A stretch of DNA of 64,000 nt from Adineta vaga. Lineage: Eukaryota; Rotifera. The stretch covers positions 13,082,001 to 13,146,000 of the forward strand of contig CP075496.1 of the NCBI GenBank assembly GCA_021613535.1, in the 5' to 3' direction. This document shows positions 25,180 through 36,938 of the stretch, piece after piece (positions within the stretch are counted from its first letter, which is position 1; every line of letters starts with the position of its first letter). Made by a program: the position numbers and the translations under genes. Under the pieces are notes generated by a model. It saw nothing but the letters and a program-made list of their open reading frames with translations, was not told the origin of the DNA and did not search any database.

Positions 25180-26871
25180 ATGAAAAGTCTCTGGTGTCTT
25201 TTGTTCCTATTTAGTCGAATTGATTCGATTATTGCTTGGGAAAGTTATGAACTTGATCTATTTGATTTAGTGGAAGAAATTGGATTGAATACGAATTTTT
25301 ATGATTTTATTGGAATTGAAAAAACAGCTGAAATAGGTGAAATTAAGAAAGCATATAGGTAGAAAGATTCATGTTCTTTTTTTATTGAATAAAACAATTT
25401 TTAATTTTAAAGAAAACTTTCACTGTTATGGCATCCGGATAAATCTGATGATCCAAATGCGGGAGAAAAATTTCGTCGTCTTGTTGCTGTTTACGAAATT
25501 CTTAAAGATGAACAACGTCGTACACGATATGATCGAATACTTGTGGAAGGTTTACCCAAATGGAATCAACCGATTTATTATTATCGACGTGCAAAAAAAT
25601 TACGTTTTTGGGAAATTTTTACTATTTTAACTTTTATTATGACCATTGGACATTATTTGGTTCTTTGGGCAAGTTATTTTGAATCGACTTTAGCTATGGT
25701 GAAGTAAGATCATTTGATCGATATGGAAAATTTCTCATGGGGGTGGTTTTTTTTTTCTTTCAAAACTATTGTAGAATGAACGATCAATGGATGTGAGAAA
25801 ACGACTGGAGAAAAAATTGAAGAAATCAAATAAAATGAAAGAAGTTGATCAAACGATGGTGGAAGAAGAAATGGCTCGAATTATTCCAGGTATAGAAGAA
25901 CATAGGAGACTTTCTCGAGAAATGAAGACATCTTGACCGTAAAACGGAAGAAGAATCTTCTATGAAGTTATTTCTTCACATTTAAGTGCTTTATAAGATG
26001 ATAATCTATCATATAATGTCTAAAGAATCAATTGTGTTACTTAGATAATACAAATTCTTATAGAAAATTTCATATTAAATTATGACTTTCTTTTAATCTA
26101 GTTCTTAAAACACCACAATTGACCGATATTCTACCAATCAAATTTGCGTTTTTCTTAATGAACCATCATTTTTTACTTCCACATCTAAAAGATCTTCTAC
26201 TTAAATTGCTACATTCTCGTAATAAATCTTCGTCAATGAAAACTATTCCATCCGACGATGAAGTGGAAGATGAAACAAATAATTTAACAAGTAAAAAATC
26301 TCCTATTACGCGTATTAATGATATCGTACCAGAAATGGCAACAAATCCCAATGCACCTGTGGTTTCATATTTAACAACAAATTCATTATCAACTGAAACT
26401 GATCATTCATCCGATTCTCGTAAATCTATTCGTTCATGGTCCGATGAAGAAAAACAATTACTATGTAAAACTATTGTTCGATTTCCACCAGGAACGCCAC
26501 GACGATGGGAAAAAATCGCTGAAGTTATGGGTCGTCATGTATCACAAGTTCTTGACATGGCTAAACAAATTCAAAACACAGTTGGATCTAGTACTAATAC
26601 TGTTTTTCAAGATAATCATTCAACATTTTCCTCGACAACACCAATCGATCAAAATATAATTACTGAACGGGAAACATTAGATTCTGTATCTGATTGGTCT
26701 CAAACAGATCAACATTTACTTGAATGTGCTTTAAAAACGGTACCAAAAGATACACCTGGTGCTGATCGATGGGAACAAATTGCACTTTGTATACCTGGTA
26801 AAACACGTGACGATTGTTTAGCACGTTATCGTTTTATTGTTCAACGTGTTAAAGCTAAAAAGATCGTTTAA
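25180..26871 (+). CDS. DNAJC1: DNAJC1 / ERdj1, ER-membrane J-protein with SANT domains
   Basis: J-domain co-chaperone that recruits BiP in the ER lumen; its cytosolic part contacts ribosomes. Exons: 25180-25358, 25413-25698, 25775-25889, 26102-26871; 449 aa (human 554). A signal peptide (MKSLWCLLFLF...) is followed by a conserved LFDLVEEIGLN segment. The J domain (about 42-105) has the catalytic HPD in LLWHPDKSDD. Next come GLPKWNQPIYYYRR and one membrane span (FWEIFTILTFIMTIGHYLVL). The cytosolic tail has two SANT/Myb domains (SWSDEEKQLL...RRWEKIAEVMGR and DWSQTDQHLL...RWEQIALCIPGK). Exon 2 must use the donor ATG|GTGAAG at 25699; the stronger-looking GTAAGA at 25704 would put exon 3 out of frame and stop after a few codons. 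Confidence 0.93.
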
Positions 26872-27839
26872 AGTGCGTGTGTGTGTGTGTATGTTTTTTT
26901 TTCTTTCTCGCTAGTGAAACCAAAAGGAAAAGGATAGTTTGTTATTTTATTTTCTGTCCGTTCGTTATTATTTATGGGCATACATTTCCCGCAATTATTC
27001 TTTTAAAAATAAAAAAGAACACGTTAATAATAAGTACATAATCACATCTATTTAATAAATTATTGTTGAGATTAAAAAATAACATAATTTCGTTTTCATT
27101 TTCTCTCTTAAATCTGAATAAAATAAGAGAACAGATAGATCGATGAATTCAATTAACTATTCGAACACAAAATTTGTCTGTTTTCTAAATTAGTTCAATG
27201 TTAATGTTTGTAGTCATGTCGTCGAGATTCGATTAGATAACGACGAAGTTGACAATGTGTTCTGTTGTTGTTGCGAACGCGAAGATGATTTAAAGAAAAA
27301 TGATCGTAAACGTGTCAATCGATTCGTATGTTTCGTCGTTGCTTTGGATGTTAATGAAAGAAGTTCACTCGTCTTTGAAGCTTCAATCAAAGAATTATTA
27401 TCTGTTGATGATACACTAACTGATTGCGATGTTGTTAATAATGATGGAATTGTTGAGCTAAATTAAATAGTAATATGAATTTGTTCTTTCTATAATAAGA
27501 ATTGTTGATTAATGTTAAAAGATGTAGAACAAATATTAATTTAGTCTATTTTTATATTTTTCCTAGTATAATTATGACTTCAACTGAAAGGAAAGATATA
27601 ATCGTTTGAAGTTAATTAAACGAAGAGAAGAAAAAACGAGCAGAAGAAGAAAGAAAACTCATTATGTTCTATTATTATCTTCGTAACTAGGGGAAAAGAA
27701 ACTGTGTATCATATACTGAAATAATATTGATTTTTACATTCTTTAGATTCAGTTCTATAGTGTCAATAGTCAATTATTTATCAATTTAACTGGAAAAATA
27801 TTTATTCATTATGTCAGTTTTTTCTTCTCCTTTTTTTCT
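26872..27839. other. Spacer with one weak open stretch
   Basis: Starts with a (GT)n run at about 26875-26892 in the DNAJC1 3' UTR. At about 27192-27466 on the plus strand, a frame opens after an acceptor-like TTCTAAATTAG. It runs about 90 codons to TAA (including CCCCEREDDLKKNDRKRVNR and VVALDVNERSS) but contains no ATG in frame at its start and matches no family I know. It could be a terminal exon, a relic or chance. Confidence 0.3.
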
Positions 27840-28565
27840 TCAATATTTACATACGTACTCATGTTTAATAAGTGGAATCGAATGGTTTTCATCATCGACA
27901 CCTTCATCATCTTCTTCTTCAACGACCATATTTGTATGATGTTTACCAAAATGACTTGTTGTCAGAGGAAATGATGCTGTCGATGACGTAAATGAACGAG
28001 TTGATGATGATAAATTTGTTTTTGAATTTTCTTTTGTTGATGATGAACGTTTGAATAATCTTGCTTTGAAATTCTTTTTCATAGGATGTTCATCACGCAT
28101 AAATCCATGATTCGTTACACAACATGTTGATGAGGAAATATTTGTTGTTAATGGTAGAGATATTTTCGATGTCGAATAGAATAAATGATCTCGAAGTGAT
28201 CTGGAATATATCCATGAATTTTCACGATCGATGTTTTGAGAAGGAATAGTTGTCGTACTACGATTACGACGAGTTGATTTTGAATTAATATATACAGGTA
28301 CAAAAACATAACGACAATCCATATAACGTTCTTCGAAACGCTTTCTTAAATCTTCTGTATAAATCCATGAATTCGATGATGAGAGAGAAGATGAAGGCAT
28401 TTTGCCGACAGAATTTGATAAGTATTTCTGTTTCCGTGATAGATTCGTTCGATCAGACGAAAGAAGTCTTGAAATACTTGTTGTTGATGTTGATGGAGCA
28501 GTTGTATTTGCAGCAATCGTATTGTTAGCTGTCTCAAGAGCCAACAAGCCATAATAGAGAACCAT
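27840..28565 (-). CDS. Unidentified Ser/Thr-rich protein with a repeated NSWIY motif
   Basis: A single open frame of 241 codons from an ATG to TAA, with no intron needed. I do not recognise a family. It carries two copies of a short motif about 40-50 residues apart, NSWIYTEDLRKRFEERY and NSWIYSRSLRDHLF, which suggests an internal duplication. Other stretches are a conserved-looking YVFVPVYINSKSTRR, Ser/Thr-rich linkers, an acidic run (VVEEEDDEGVDDE) and the end HSIPLIKHEYVCKY. There is no clear signal peptide or membrane span. Codon choice resembles the neighbouring genes. The true start could lie upstream through an unseen exon. Confidence 0.5.
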   Translation of the reverse strand: MVLYYGLLALETANNTIAANTTAPSTSTTSISRLLSSDRTNLSRKQKYLSNSVGKMPSSSLSSSNSWIYTEDLRKRFEERYMDCRYVFVPVYINSKSTRRNRSTTTIPSQNIDRENSWIYSRSLRDHLFYSTSKISLPLTTNISSSTCCVTNHGFMRDEHPMKKNFKARLFKRSSSTKENSKTNLSSSTRSFTSSTASFPLTTSHFGKHHTNMVVEEEDDEGVDDENHSIPLIKHEYVCKY

Positions 28566-30251
28566 CCAGGGAACTGAATACTGAATAAATTTGATGTGTC
28601 TATCACCGACTCACAAGTTTGACTTATTCTTGAAAAGACGAAATGGAAAAATAATGTCGACAAATATGTATATAATGATTGAACTATTCTAAATAAATCA
28701 ACGAATTAAATATCATCTAGAAAAGAAAAATACAAAATACTAATTTTTTTTTTTTTTCAAATTAAATAGGAAGAATCGTCCTTTTTCTGCACTATTCTTC
28801 AAGTATCTATATCATAGATGATAATGATGTAAAAGAGCAACGGCTTGTCATAGTAGAAATAACAAGTAGACAGCAGCAATAGAGTATTAAATGTCGAGAT
28901 ATTTATTAAAAAAACTATGAACGAAGGAGCGAACGAATGAATTTAGTTTCTTTTGCATACTCACTTCACATCTCGAGAAAAATACTGAATCGATGATAGA
29001 AAGTAAGAGAAAAAGACACATCCGGGAAAAGAAGGAAGTATTTTCCGATCCGATAAAAACTACTAGAAAGAGAGGGAGAGAAAAAAAAGAAGGAAAAGAA
29101 GAGAAAAAGGTAAAATGGATGTATTGCATCTAAATATCAAACGATTGTACGCAGGTAAGTAATTAATTATATTAGAAACATTTATATATTTAGAAATTTT
29201 TGTAATTTTTACTCTAATTGATACGAAACATATGTCTGACAGTAATCAAGAAATACCAAGCAATGGTAGACAGATATGTTCATTCTCTTTTTACTGACTA
29301 TCTAAAGAAGAAGGACATAATCAGATCTGTATCGTCTAAAATCTTATTTAAAATAATGCAACAGTCTATTAATCGACCTTCGACTGAACATTGATATGCG
29401 TTCTAGACGATAATTTGTTCTTAAGAGGGTTAGAAAATAGATTAACAGTTTAGCATCGTCTCTATTGTCACTATACATCAAGTTAATATCGTATGAAAAT
29501 AATGTGTCTATCTGCACTGCTCATCATCAATACGAATGGTAGTAACAATAGTAGCAGCAATGACAATACCAGAAAGACAGAAAAAGAGGAGGAAAAAAAG
29601 AGAAGTCGCGAATCGAACGATGACAAGCTATTCGGAATGAATTTATTGATGAGAAATAGGATAAGCCTGAGTGTACATCATTAGAAGAAAACGACGATGA
29701 CTTCTGCTGATCTATGATAAAAAACAAACGAGATATTTCCTAGCAAAAACATACGCATAACTGTCACTATTTTGCTGATGTTGTTGCCGTTATTATTATT
29801 ATAATTATTATCGTAACGACGGTACTTTAGGGTGTAACATTAGAAAAACAAGCAGCAAAGGCGATCAGAGAAAGGAAAGAAAGAACTGTCAATCAATATG
29901 AAAATCGGGTTTTCATTGCGATTATATAAACAGTCTTTTTTCTAAAATTTGCTATAAATATATTTATGTATGTATCTATAAATATAACAGAGAAAACATA
30001 TAAGTATTCAAGAGAATATTACTTATTTCAAGATTTTTTGAGGAATGCTAATAGTGATTTCTAATCAATCTGGACGAAGGAAGAATATGTAAACATTAAT
30101 TTTATTGTAAAAATGACATAGTTTTTAACTGTTTTCATAAATATATAATTTGTGGATATACTACTATACTTCGTCATGAAGAATAAAAAAGTATTTACTA
30201 GAAATCAGTTATGCTGATTGTTGTTTATTACAGTTATATTACAAACAGATG
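28566..30251. other. Gene-poor spacer
   Basis: AT-rich DNA upstream of the NSWIY ORF. It holds A/G-rich low-complexity tracts near 29040-29110 and 29575-29605, and small ATT/AAT runs near 29790. No credible gene or RNA is seen. Confidence 0.5.
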
Positions 30252-30840
30252 TTACATTGATGTATAACGGATGTCTATACGATTAGTATTGCTTATAGGA
30301 ATGAAAATAAGAATCTTTTCGGTACACGTGATGATCAATTCAATGTTTCCCTTTTGGAAATAATTCCAAATACGATTATGTTTATTGTCCGCGATACCAA
30401 GTAATAGGCAAGCAACAGTGCTAAATTGTGCAATATTGTTGGTTAAATATTGAACAATATCAATACTTTGTGGAATAATAATAAAATCCCGCATGAATAC
30501 TTTGACAAAATTGTTTTCTGACAAATTAATCTGAATTGTCCACAAGTGATCATTTGAGAAGTTTTTACTAACTTGGAAAAGAAATTGTTCTATCTATGAA
30601 ACATGATATTTAGCATAGAGTTATTTTATATTTATCTCAAAAATAAAATTGTTTAGTTTATATGAGATCGAGCGAAAACAAATATTTTTTACGTTTAAAA
30701 AGAATCGTTACACGAACATCGATCATTGTTTTATAAACATAACGAATAAGTAGATAATAGTCATTGTAACAACTGATAGTCTTTGATTTCAATGCATTGG
30801 AGGCTAGTTCATACTTGAACATACAATTGTCTTTGAAATT
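30252..30840 (-). CDS. Possible unidentified gene or relic
   Basis: Two protein-like stretches join in phase. 30840-30693 encodes KYELASNALKSKTISCYNDY and then YLLIRYVYKTMIDVRVTILFK. A donor AAAC|GTAAAA at 30692 and an acceptor CCAAG at 30572 lead into 30571-30252, which encodes about 105 residues including NDHLWTIQINLSENNFVK and NRIWNYFQKGNIELIITC before TAA. A third open stretch lies further upstream at about 31140-31017 (HNEFDRWHSLPIRSIDF), but I could not connect it in phase. No family is recognised and no convincing start codon is seen. Runs of this length occur by chance a few times in a window of this composition, so it may be a pseudogene or not a gene. Confidence 0.3.
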
Positions 30841-31381
30841 TCATCTTCTAGTACCATATCATAAGCTCAGAAGAAACCTTTACAGTTGAGTTTTGAATAA
30901 AACTTACCTTGACAATGTGTAAGAAAGCAAAGATGTAAAAATTTCTTATCAACAAGATATATCTTTGCATAAAATGTATAATATATGTTGATTATGGGAA
31001 TTTTTAGCGAACTTACTAATGCTAATTTTCATTCTACAAATAAAATCTATGGATCTGATTGGTAACGAATGCCATCTGTCGAATTCATTGTGCATACTAC
31101 AATGACATTGGCTATAGTTCTTAACATTATTATCATTCACTCCTTATTTTTTGAGTCGCTAGCTAACCAGTTGATCAATTGATTATACAAAAATAAATAT
31201 ACATCACCTGATTTCTCACTTGACTCATTTTCATTTAATTTTTGTTGAATATTATTATTATTAACTCAACAATCAAATAACAAAAATACAACGCTAAACT
31301 ATTTGTTTTATTTACCTTGTGTTATTATTTTATTTTCGTTGCATTGTATCTTTACAATATTAAGATTATAATCAAACGAAA

Positions 31382-33020
31382 ATGGATGCAATAATTCCTA
31401 TTGATACACCGGAAGTGAATGGTACTGCTCTTAATGAATCATTTCGTTTACGTACTGATAGTATATCCGAAAGTACACCCATGGACGAAAAGAAAATTCA
31501 ATCGAGTGATGTTATCGAACCTGTTGTTAAGACGACTTATTCAACATCAACTGGATTTGATGTTCGAGAAGTTTATGAATCATTTGTTTCTGCTTTAAAA
31601 GAACCTCAAAATCCTAAATCATCGATCGATACACAAGATTATATCAATGGTTATAAAGCCTTAGTAAAGTAAGTTTTGTTTTCGAACAAATTTTCATAGA
31701 ATATTTCGATGAAAACCTATTCTCATTCTCTTTTTAGATTCTTCGATCAACTTGGTCGTGTATTTAAATTTGTTAAAGATGATGTGGTAGAAAAATTAGA
31801 TATTCTACAAGAATTTGTTGATAATGATAAAAATGATCCACCACAATTTGATACAATACAAAGAGCCATTGATTATGAAACAGAACATGGTTTAATTAAA
31901 ACTAATTCGACTAATTTTGCTCGAACTTTATTAAGACTTCATCGTGCTTTAATTTTTATTGAAGAATTTCTTCGTGGTTTAAGTGAACGACCGTCATCGG
32001 ATAGTACAGTAACGATTGCAACAAATGCTTATGATTCGACATTATATTATCATCGTAAGTGCGAGAAAAAGAATAAGATTTATCATCTCAATATTTATCG
32101 TACTGTCATCTCCTTATCGGATAAATGACATGTTAAATTCGATGTGTTCATCAGCTATAATTATTCTATTTTTAGTTAAAGCCACCGAGAGAACTTCCCT
32201 ACCGTTAACTTTCATCTCTGCTAAATCTCAATAGGTTTTATTTATCCAATATTGAGTTATAATCTAGTATTTCTAAAGAGTGTCATGAGAGAACGTTTCT
32301 GATATTATCGAAAATATCCTTATAGTGTTTGTTATCTGCTATTCATTAGAAATGTATATATAACTATATTATTGATCTTTATAGTTTGCCATTGAGAAAA
32401 ACAAACTAAGATGAAAATAACCAGAAACGTTCTATTATTTACGGTTTAAATATCACGCAGATAGAACATGATCATACATTGGATGAATGATAGTAATTGT
32501 ATTGCGGATCATTGCTAGCATAGCTCTCATATCTTTCATAAATCTGTCCGATGGGAACAAATTATGACCAATAAGAAATAAATGAGTCTTTCATCGATTA
32601 TTAACTGTTACGATGAAAGAGTTTACCTTTGAATCTTGCATTTTATTATCATTGATTTCACTGAATCGAGAATTCCGTTTTATATGATACTACCTATAAT
32701 CAATCAGATCGAACATAACATTCATTGATAATAAACAGAAAGGAATCTCTCTATCAAAACACGCGAAATAACCTTTGATATAGTTTACCTTTGATGATTA
32801 ATATGAAGGTGAATTTTCTTTAGATGGCTTTCTCATTCGTACAACAGTCAAGGTTGGATTTCGTGCATTACCATCACGTAAACAATTAGATGATATACTT
32901 TTTCATGGCCATAAATCTGATATTCTCGATGAATATAAAACATTTATAGAAACACTCAAACAAATTTATGATATTATTGAAGCATATTATAAAGAAAAAC
33001 AATATTTACAATTACCATAA
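31382..33020 (+). CDS. CPTP: Ceramide-1-phosphate transfer protein (GLTP fold)
   Basis: Moves ceramide-1-phosphate between membranes, from trans-Golgi to plasma membrane in animals. Exons: 31382-31668, 31738-32054, 32824-33020; 266 aa (human CPTP 214). About 55 extra N-terminal residues are Ser/Thr-rich and probably disordered. The GLTP domain begins near FDVREVYESFVSAL. It shows the family's lipid headgroup residues in DDVVEKLDILQEF (Asp), ARTLLRLHRAL (the two Arg) and YDSTLYYHH (His). It ends with the typical C-terminal helix and YLQLP (human ends SLLDLP). These residues favour CPTP over glucosylceramide-specific GLTP, where a Trp stacks on the sugar. The second intron (32055-32823, 769 nt) is the longest of this gene set apart from the INPP4 intron with the nested ORF. 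Confidence 0.9.
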
Positions 33021-34448
33021 ATTAACGCAAACAGAAAATAAGTAGTGCAGTGACTTTTATATCAAAGAAGAATATCATTTTATTTATTTATTTTTCTCTG
33101 TCCGTCCAAAATCTATACGTAGTTCTCTTTCTTTTTCTTTTCAACGTCGTCAAGTATTTGTCTTAGTGGATATAAAACATTAAAAAACATCAAGATTTCG
33201 TATTCAATTGAAAATAAATCAAAAGAGATTTTTATGCATTTTTATTTCTTTCGCGGTCGTCTGTTTGATATCTTCGCTTTGTTTTGTATGTAATGAAGGT
33301 AAAAATCGAGTGTTGTTCTTATTTTTTATATCCTATGCATGTATTTATATTATTTATCTTCACTCTTTGCATACTTATTACAAACGCTTGTAAAAAAGAA
33401 CGAATAAAATATGGGGGCTCTGTCAATGATTAGAAAAATGTTATGTCGACTTTAGAGCAATAAATAATGATTAATCAAAACGTTTTTTGTTCTTTCATTA
33501 TTATCATAGATTTCTCATAATCTTTCCATGAAATGCAATGTCAATATTATGATAAATGATTTTGATTCTAGTCTCTATTTGCTGCTAGAAATCAAGATAT
33601 CGAAAGAAAAAGAATTTGATATTTGTGTGTGCGTTTGAGTTGAATTTAAACATCAAAAAAAGCGACAAACTTAGAACTTGCTAGAAAAATACCAAACCAC
33701 TTGAAAATGAGAACGCAGGAATAAACAGAATGAGAAAAGAAGAAGAAGAAGAAGAAACAACGAATCTTGAAAGAAAACAAGCAAACTAAGAGATACCGAC
33801 TCGTTTGCACACATTAGTTAAGAATACATTCAATTGATAGAACAATGCTCTTTTGATATTTGTTTTCTTCATTGTTTAGTTATTAATATTGATCAAGAAA
33901 AGGGAAAATAGAAGGGAAATCAGAAAAGAGAAAACAAGCAATGACGACAACAAAATACTTGATGCATGTGAATGACCAAAAAGAAGAGAAATTAAAGGGA
34001 AAGAAATATTTGTGCTTTAACAAACAAAAAAGCGAAAGCAGAAAAGAAAAAAAAAGAGATATGAACACGAAAGAGCACAAAAATTCATCACGTAAATAAG
34101 AAGGGAAAGCAGAAGAATATAAGAATCTATCGATGACAATAATCGAAATAGGATTGAATAAAGAAAGAACACACACGCACACAAATTGACACACAATAAA
34201 TCGCCTAGTAATTATTTCTTGTTTTTATGTACTAAGCTAAGGGATGAATAGAGAGAGAGAGAAAAAATGAAGGAGAATAGTCAGTATAATCTTGAAAATT
34301 GAAATAATGATAATTGATAAAAGAAATAATAATAATAATAATAATACTTGCTCTTGCTTAGAGTGCGGAGAAACACCGACGAGAAAAAGCAAAAAAAAAC
34401 ATACAACACGAGACGACAATTAAGTTGTTAAACAAGACTAGAACATAT
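33021..34448. other. Convergent spacer, CPTP / LRR gene
   Basis: 3' ends of two convergent genes. It contains A/G-rich tracts (GAAGAAGAAG near 33738-33760, and 33900-34110) and an (AAT)n run at about 34325-34346. No gene is recognised. Confidence 0.5.
34325..34346. repeat. (AAT)n microsatellite
   Basis: About seven AAT triplets, roughly 100 nt downstream of the LRR gene stop codon on its 3' side. No function is inferred. Confidence 0.8.
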
Positions 34449-36938
34449 CTATGTTCTAACTGGTTGATTCGCTCCCTGTTCTGATGTTGCTGCTGGGTTA
34501 TAACCGGCGGCTGCTCGTCGTCGTCGTACAAGTAATATAATCAAACCAATAAGTAAAAGACCAGCTACTGCTGCAACAATGATGATAATTGGTATCCAAC
34601 CTAATTTCTTTTTTGTCGATGGTGGAGTTTCAGTACTATCTCCAGTACTAGCATCTGTAGATTGATTTGGATCAGCTGGATCAGGCTGATTACGTCCATC
34701 TCCTTCTTGTCGATTTTCATTACCTTCTCCATCTTGACGATTTTCGTTGCCATCTCCTTCTCGATTTTCATTACCTTCAACTGTTGTACTACTTTCACCT
34801 TGGTTGGGATCTATAAATATATGTAAGAGAATTGTTTAATCTCATTATCTGTCATATTATTTTTAATGAGTTATTTTCTATGTGAATGTCACAGACAAGT
34901 GAATGAGACAATCTTGTTAAGAAAATAATAGAATATCATTGATATCGTAAAAATAAGTAGAAAATCATTTCGAAATCTGACGTTTTCTCTTTCTAATTAA
35001 TCAATAATATCTATTTCATCTTTCAATTCAATGATTAGTCATAAAACAGCAATCGCAGGTGCTCATTTCAAATAGTAACTATGATTTATTTATTTGCTTT
35101 CCTATTACTTTCGTAATCAGTTAAATAGTCGAAAGGAACTTGTGATCTTTCATTATTTAGCTCATCCATATTTGGCGATGATGTTTGTGGTGAATCGTTT
35201 TGAATAACGGATGAATAGTAATCAGTTTTTTTCCCAGGAATATTATCATTGCTTTGAGAATACGATGATGATTGATATTCTGAAAACGTTATATAAGAAT
35301 TTTTTTCTCTCTCTTTCATAACTGTTCTTTATCAACCGTTTTCTCTCGAGTATTAAAAATATAAATGGGATTTTCTTGCTAAAAAATAAATCATCAAGAT
35401 CTTACCTGGATGATAATGATGTCCAGATTGTCCATGATCGTGTCCATCATCACCACTTTGTGGATTTGAAGGTGCTTGTTCATTTCCTTGTGATGATCCA
35501 CTTTGTTGAGATTTCTCTTGATCTTGATGTGTTATTTGATATGGACTAGTGTATAGTTTTGCTTCGCGTGGACGAAAAGCATCACTACCATCTAAACGTT
35601 GAATAGCTGGTGGAGCTTTAAATGATCTTGTTGCAGCATCATAATTGTTTTTAATAGCTGCACATGATGATTGATCACAACCTTGTGCATCACATGCATA
35701 TCGTCCGGAAGCTGATTCCAAATAAGCTGATGCGCATGTACAATGACCTCCACTTTGAATAGCTAAATTATATCAAATAGGTTCAAGATTTTGTTCTTGT
35801 CAATTTCTATAATACATACCTTGCACAGCTATTTGTCCGTTGGTTAATTTTTCAATCAATTCACATTGTTCTCTGTCATCAAGTTTTTCAATATTGCTTT
35901 CAAATTCTTTTAAACTAGGTAAACTGTTTAAAATAGCTAATGATGGTTTTGTATCTTTAATTGTTAATTTTTCTAATTTATTTAAACCATCAAATGCATG
36001 TGGATCAATATCTTTTTCAGTCGAAACCGATAATGTATGCAGATTAGAAAATTGTCGAAAAGCATTTGCTGAAATACGTTCTAGACTATGAATACGTAAT
36101 TCTCCTAAATTAGAATAATTGGGTGGATTATCACTAGAAAAATCGGTAACATAGAATGCGTTAATAATTAATTCATGTGCTGGATAGATAGGAAAATTTT
36201 GTGCTGTTAATTGACCAGCTTGTTTAGCTAATTCTAATCGACCAATGTTGCCTGTAAATGGTTGTGATAAATCTGAACGTATATCTCCACCACTTAAACG
36301 TAAATATTTGATATTTGCTCCGGTAAATAATTGTTGAAATGTTCCACGAAATGGATAGAGAACATATAATTCTAATGAATCAACATTTAAATTGGCAAAT
36401 AAATTGACATTATCATTCGGCTGAACTTGTTGATTATAAACTTCCAATGCCTATTGAGAAAAGAAAAGAAAAATTTAATTTATAAGTAAAAAGAAAAAGT
36501 CAATTAAAGATTTACCAAATGTTTTCGAGTTGTAGCTGGTGCATTATCAGGAAAAACTCGACTGAATGCACCTGCGTGTAAACTAAGTGCAGTGAATTTT
36601 TCAAATTTAATACGAAATTGCATATTATCTGCATCAGGTTTAAATAATTGCTTGACCGGTTCGAAGGTTTGTTCATAAACATTTTGATCGCGTTCACCAT
36701 TGATCAATAATTCTACTGATGGATATTTTTCTCTTTCATTTGATAAAATATTCAATGTTTGAGGTAAATCACGATCAGTTGTACATGATACACTATAAGG
36801 TGAACATTTGCAATCGAAACCTTCGATAGCTTGACAATATTGTGGTTCACTTTGTCGACGTGAAAGTGATTTACGAAGTAATGTTGCTGATGAAAAGCAA
36901 ACGAGGACTATCAACGATAAGAATACCGTGCGTAACAT
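34449..36938 (-). CDS. Secreted or membrane LRR protein, two alternative last exons
   Basis: Exons in coding order: 36938-36516, 36450-35820, 35762-35406, then 34810-34449; 590 aa. A cleavable signal peptide (MLRTVFLSLIVLVCFSSATL) precedes a Cys-rich cap (QYCQAIEGFDCKCSPYSVSC). Irregular leucine-rich repeats span about 100-350 (LGELRIHSLERISANAFRQF, FDGLNKLEKLTIKD). A C-terminal Cys cap with CTCASAYL and YACDAQGC follows, then a Gln/Ser/His-rich linker. The last exon adds an acidic GNENR-repeat stalk, one membrane span (about 543-566, IPIIIIVAAVAGLLLLIGLI) and a short RRRR-starting tail. This is a type I surface protein. No named family is recognised; the repeats suggest adhesion or ligand binding. 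An alternative last exon at 35279-35086 is listed separately. Confidence 0.85.
35086..35279 (-). CDS. Alternative terminal exon of the LRR gene (soluble form)
   Basis: Begins after a good acceptor (CGTTTTCAG) and continues the frame of the third exon exactly (CCA G|AA TAT CAA). It encodes about 64 residues (EYQSSSYSQSNDNIPGKK, later QVPFDYLTDYESNRK) before TAA. It has no membrane span, so splicing to it would give a 534-aa protein with no anchor. The membrane exon at 34810 is in the same phase, so either can be used. Nothing else in this stretch explains the open, phase-matched exon. Confidence 0.55.

Noticed and set aside
30252-31140. Treating the upstream stretch 31140-31017 as the first exon of the unidentified gene
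   Set aside because: The clear donor at 31016 leaves phase 1, and the candidate downstream exons at 30962 and 30944 either hit a stop or cannot join the next stretch in phase.
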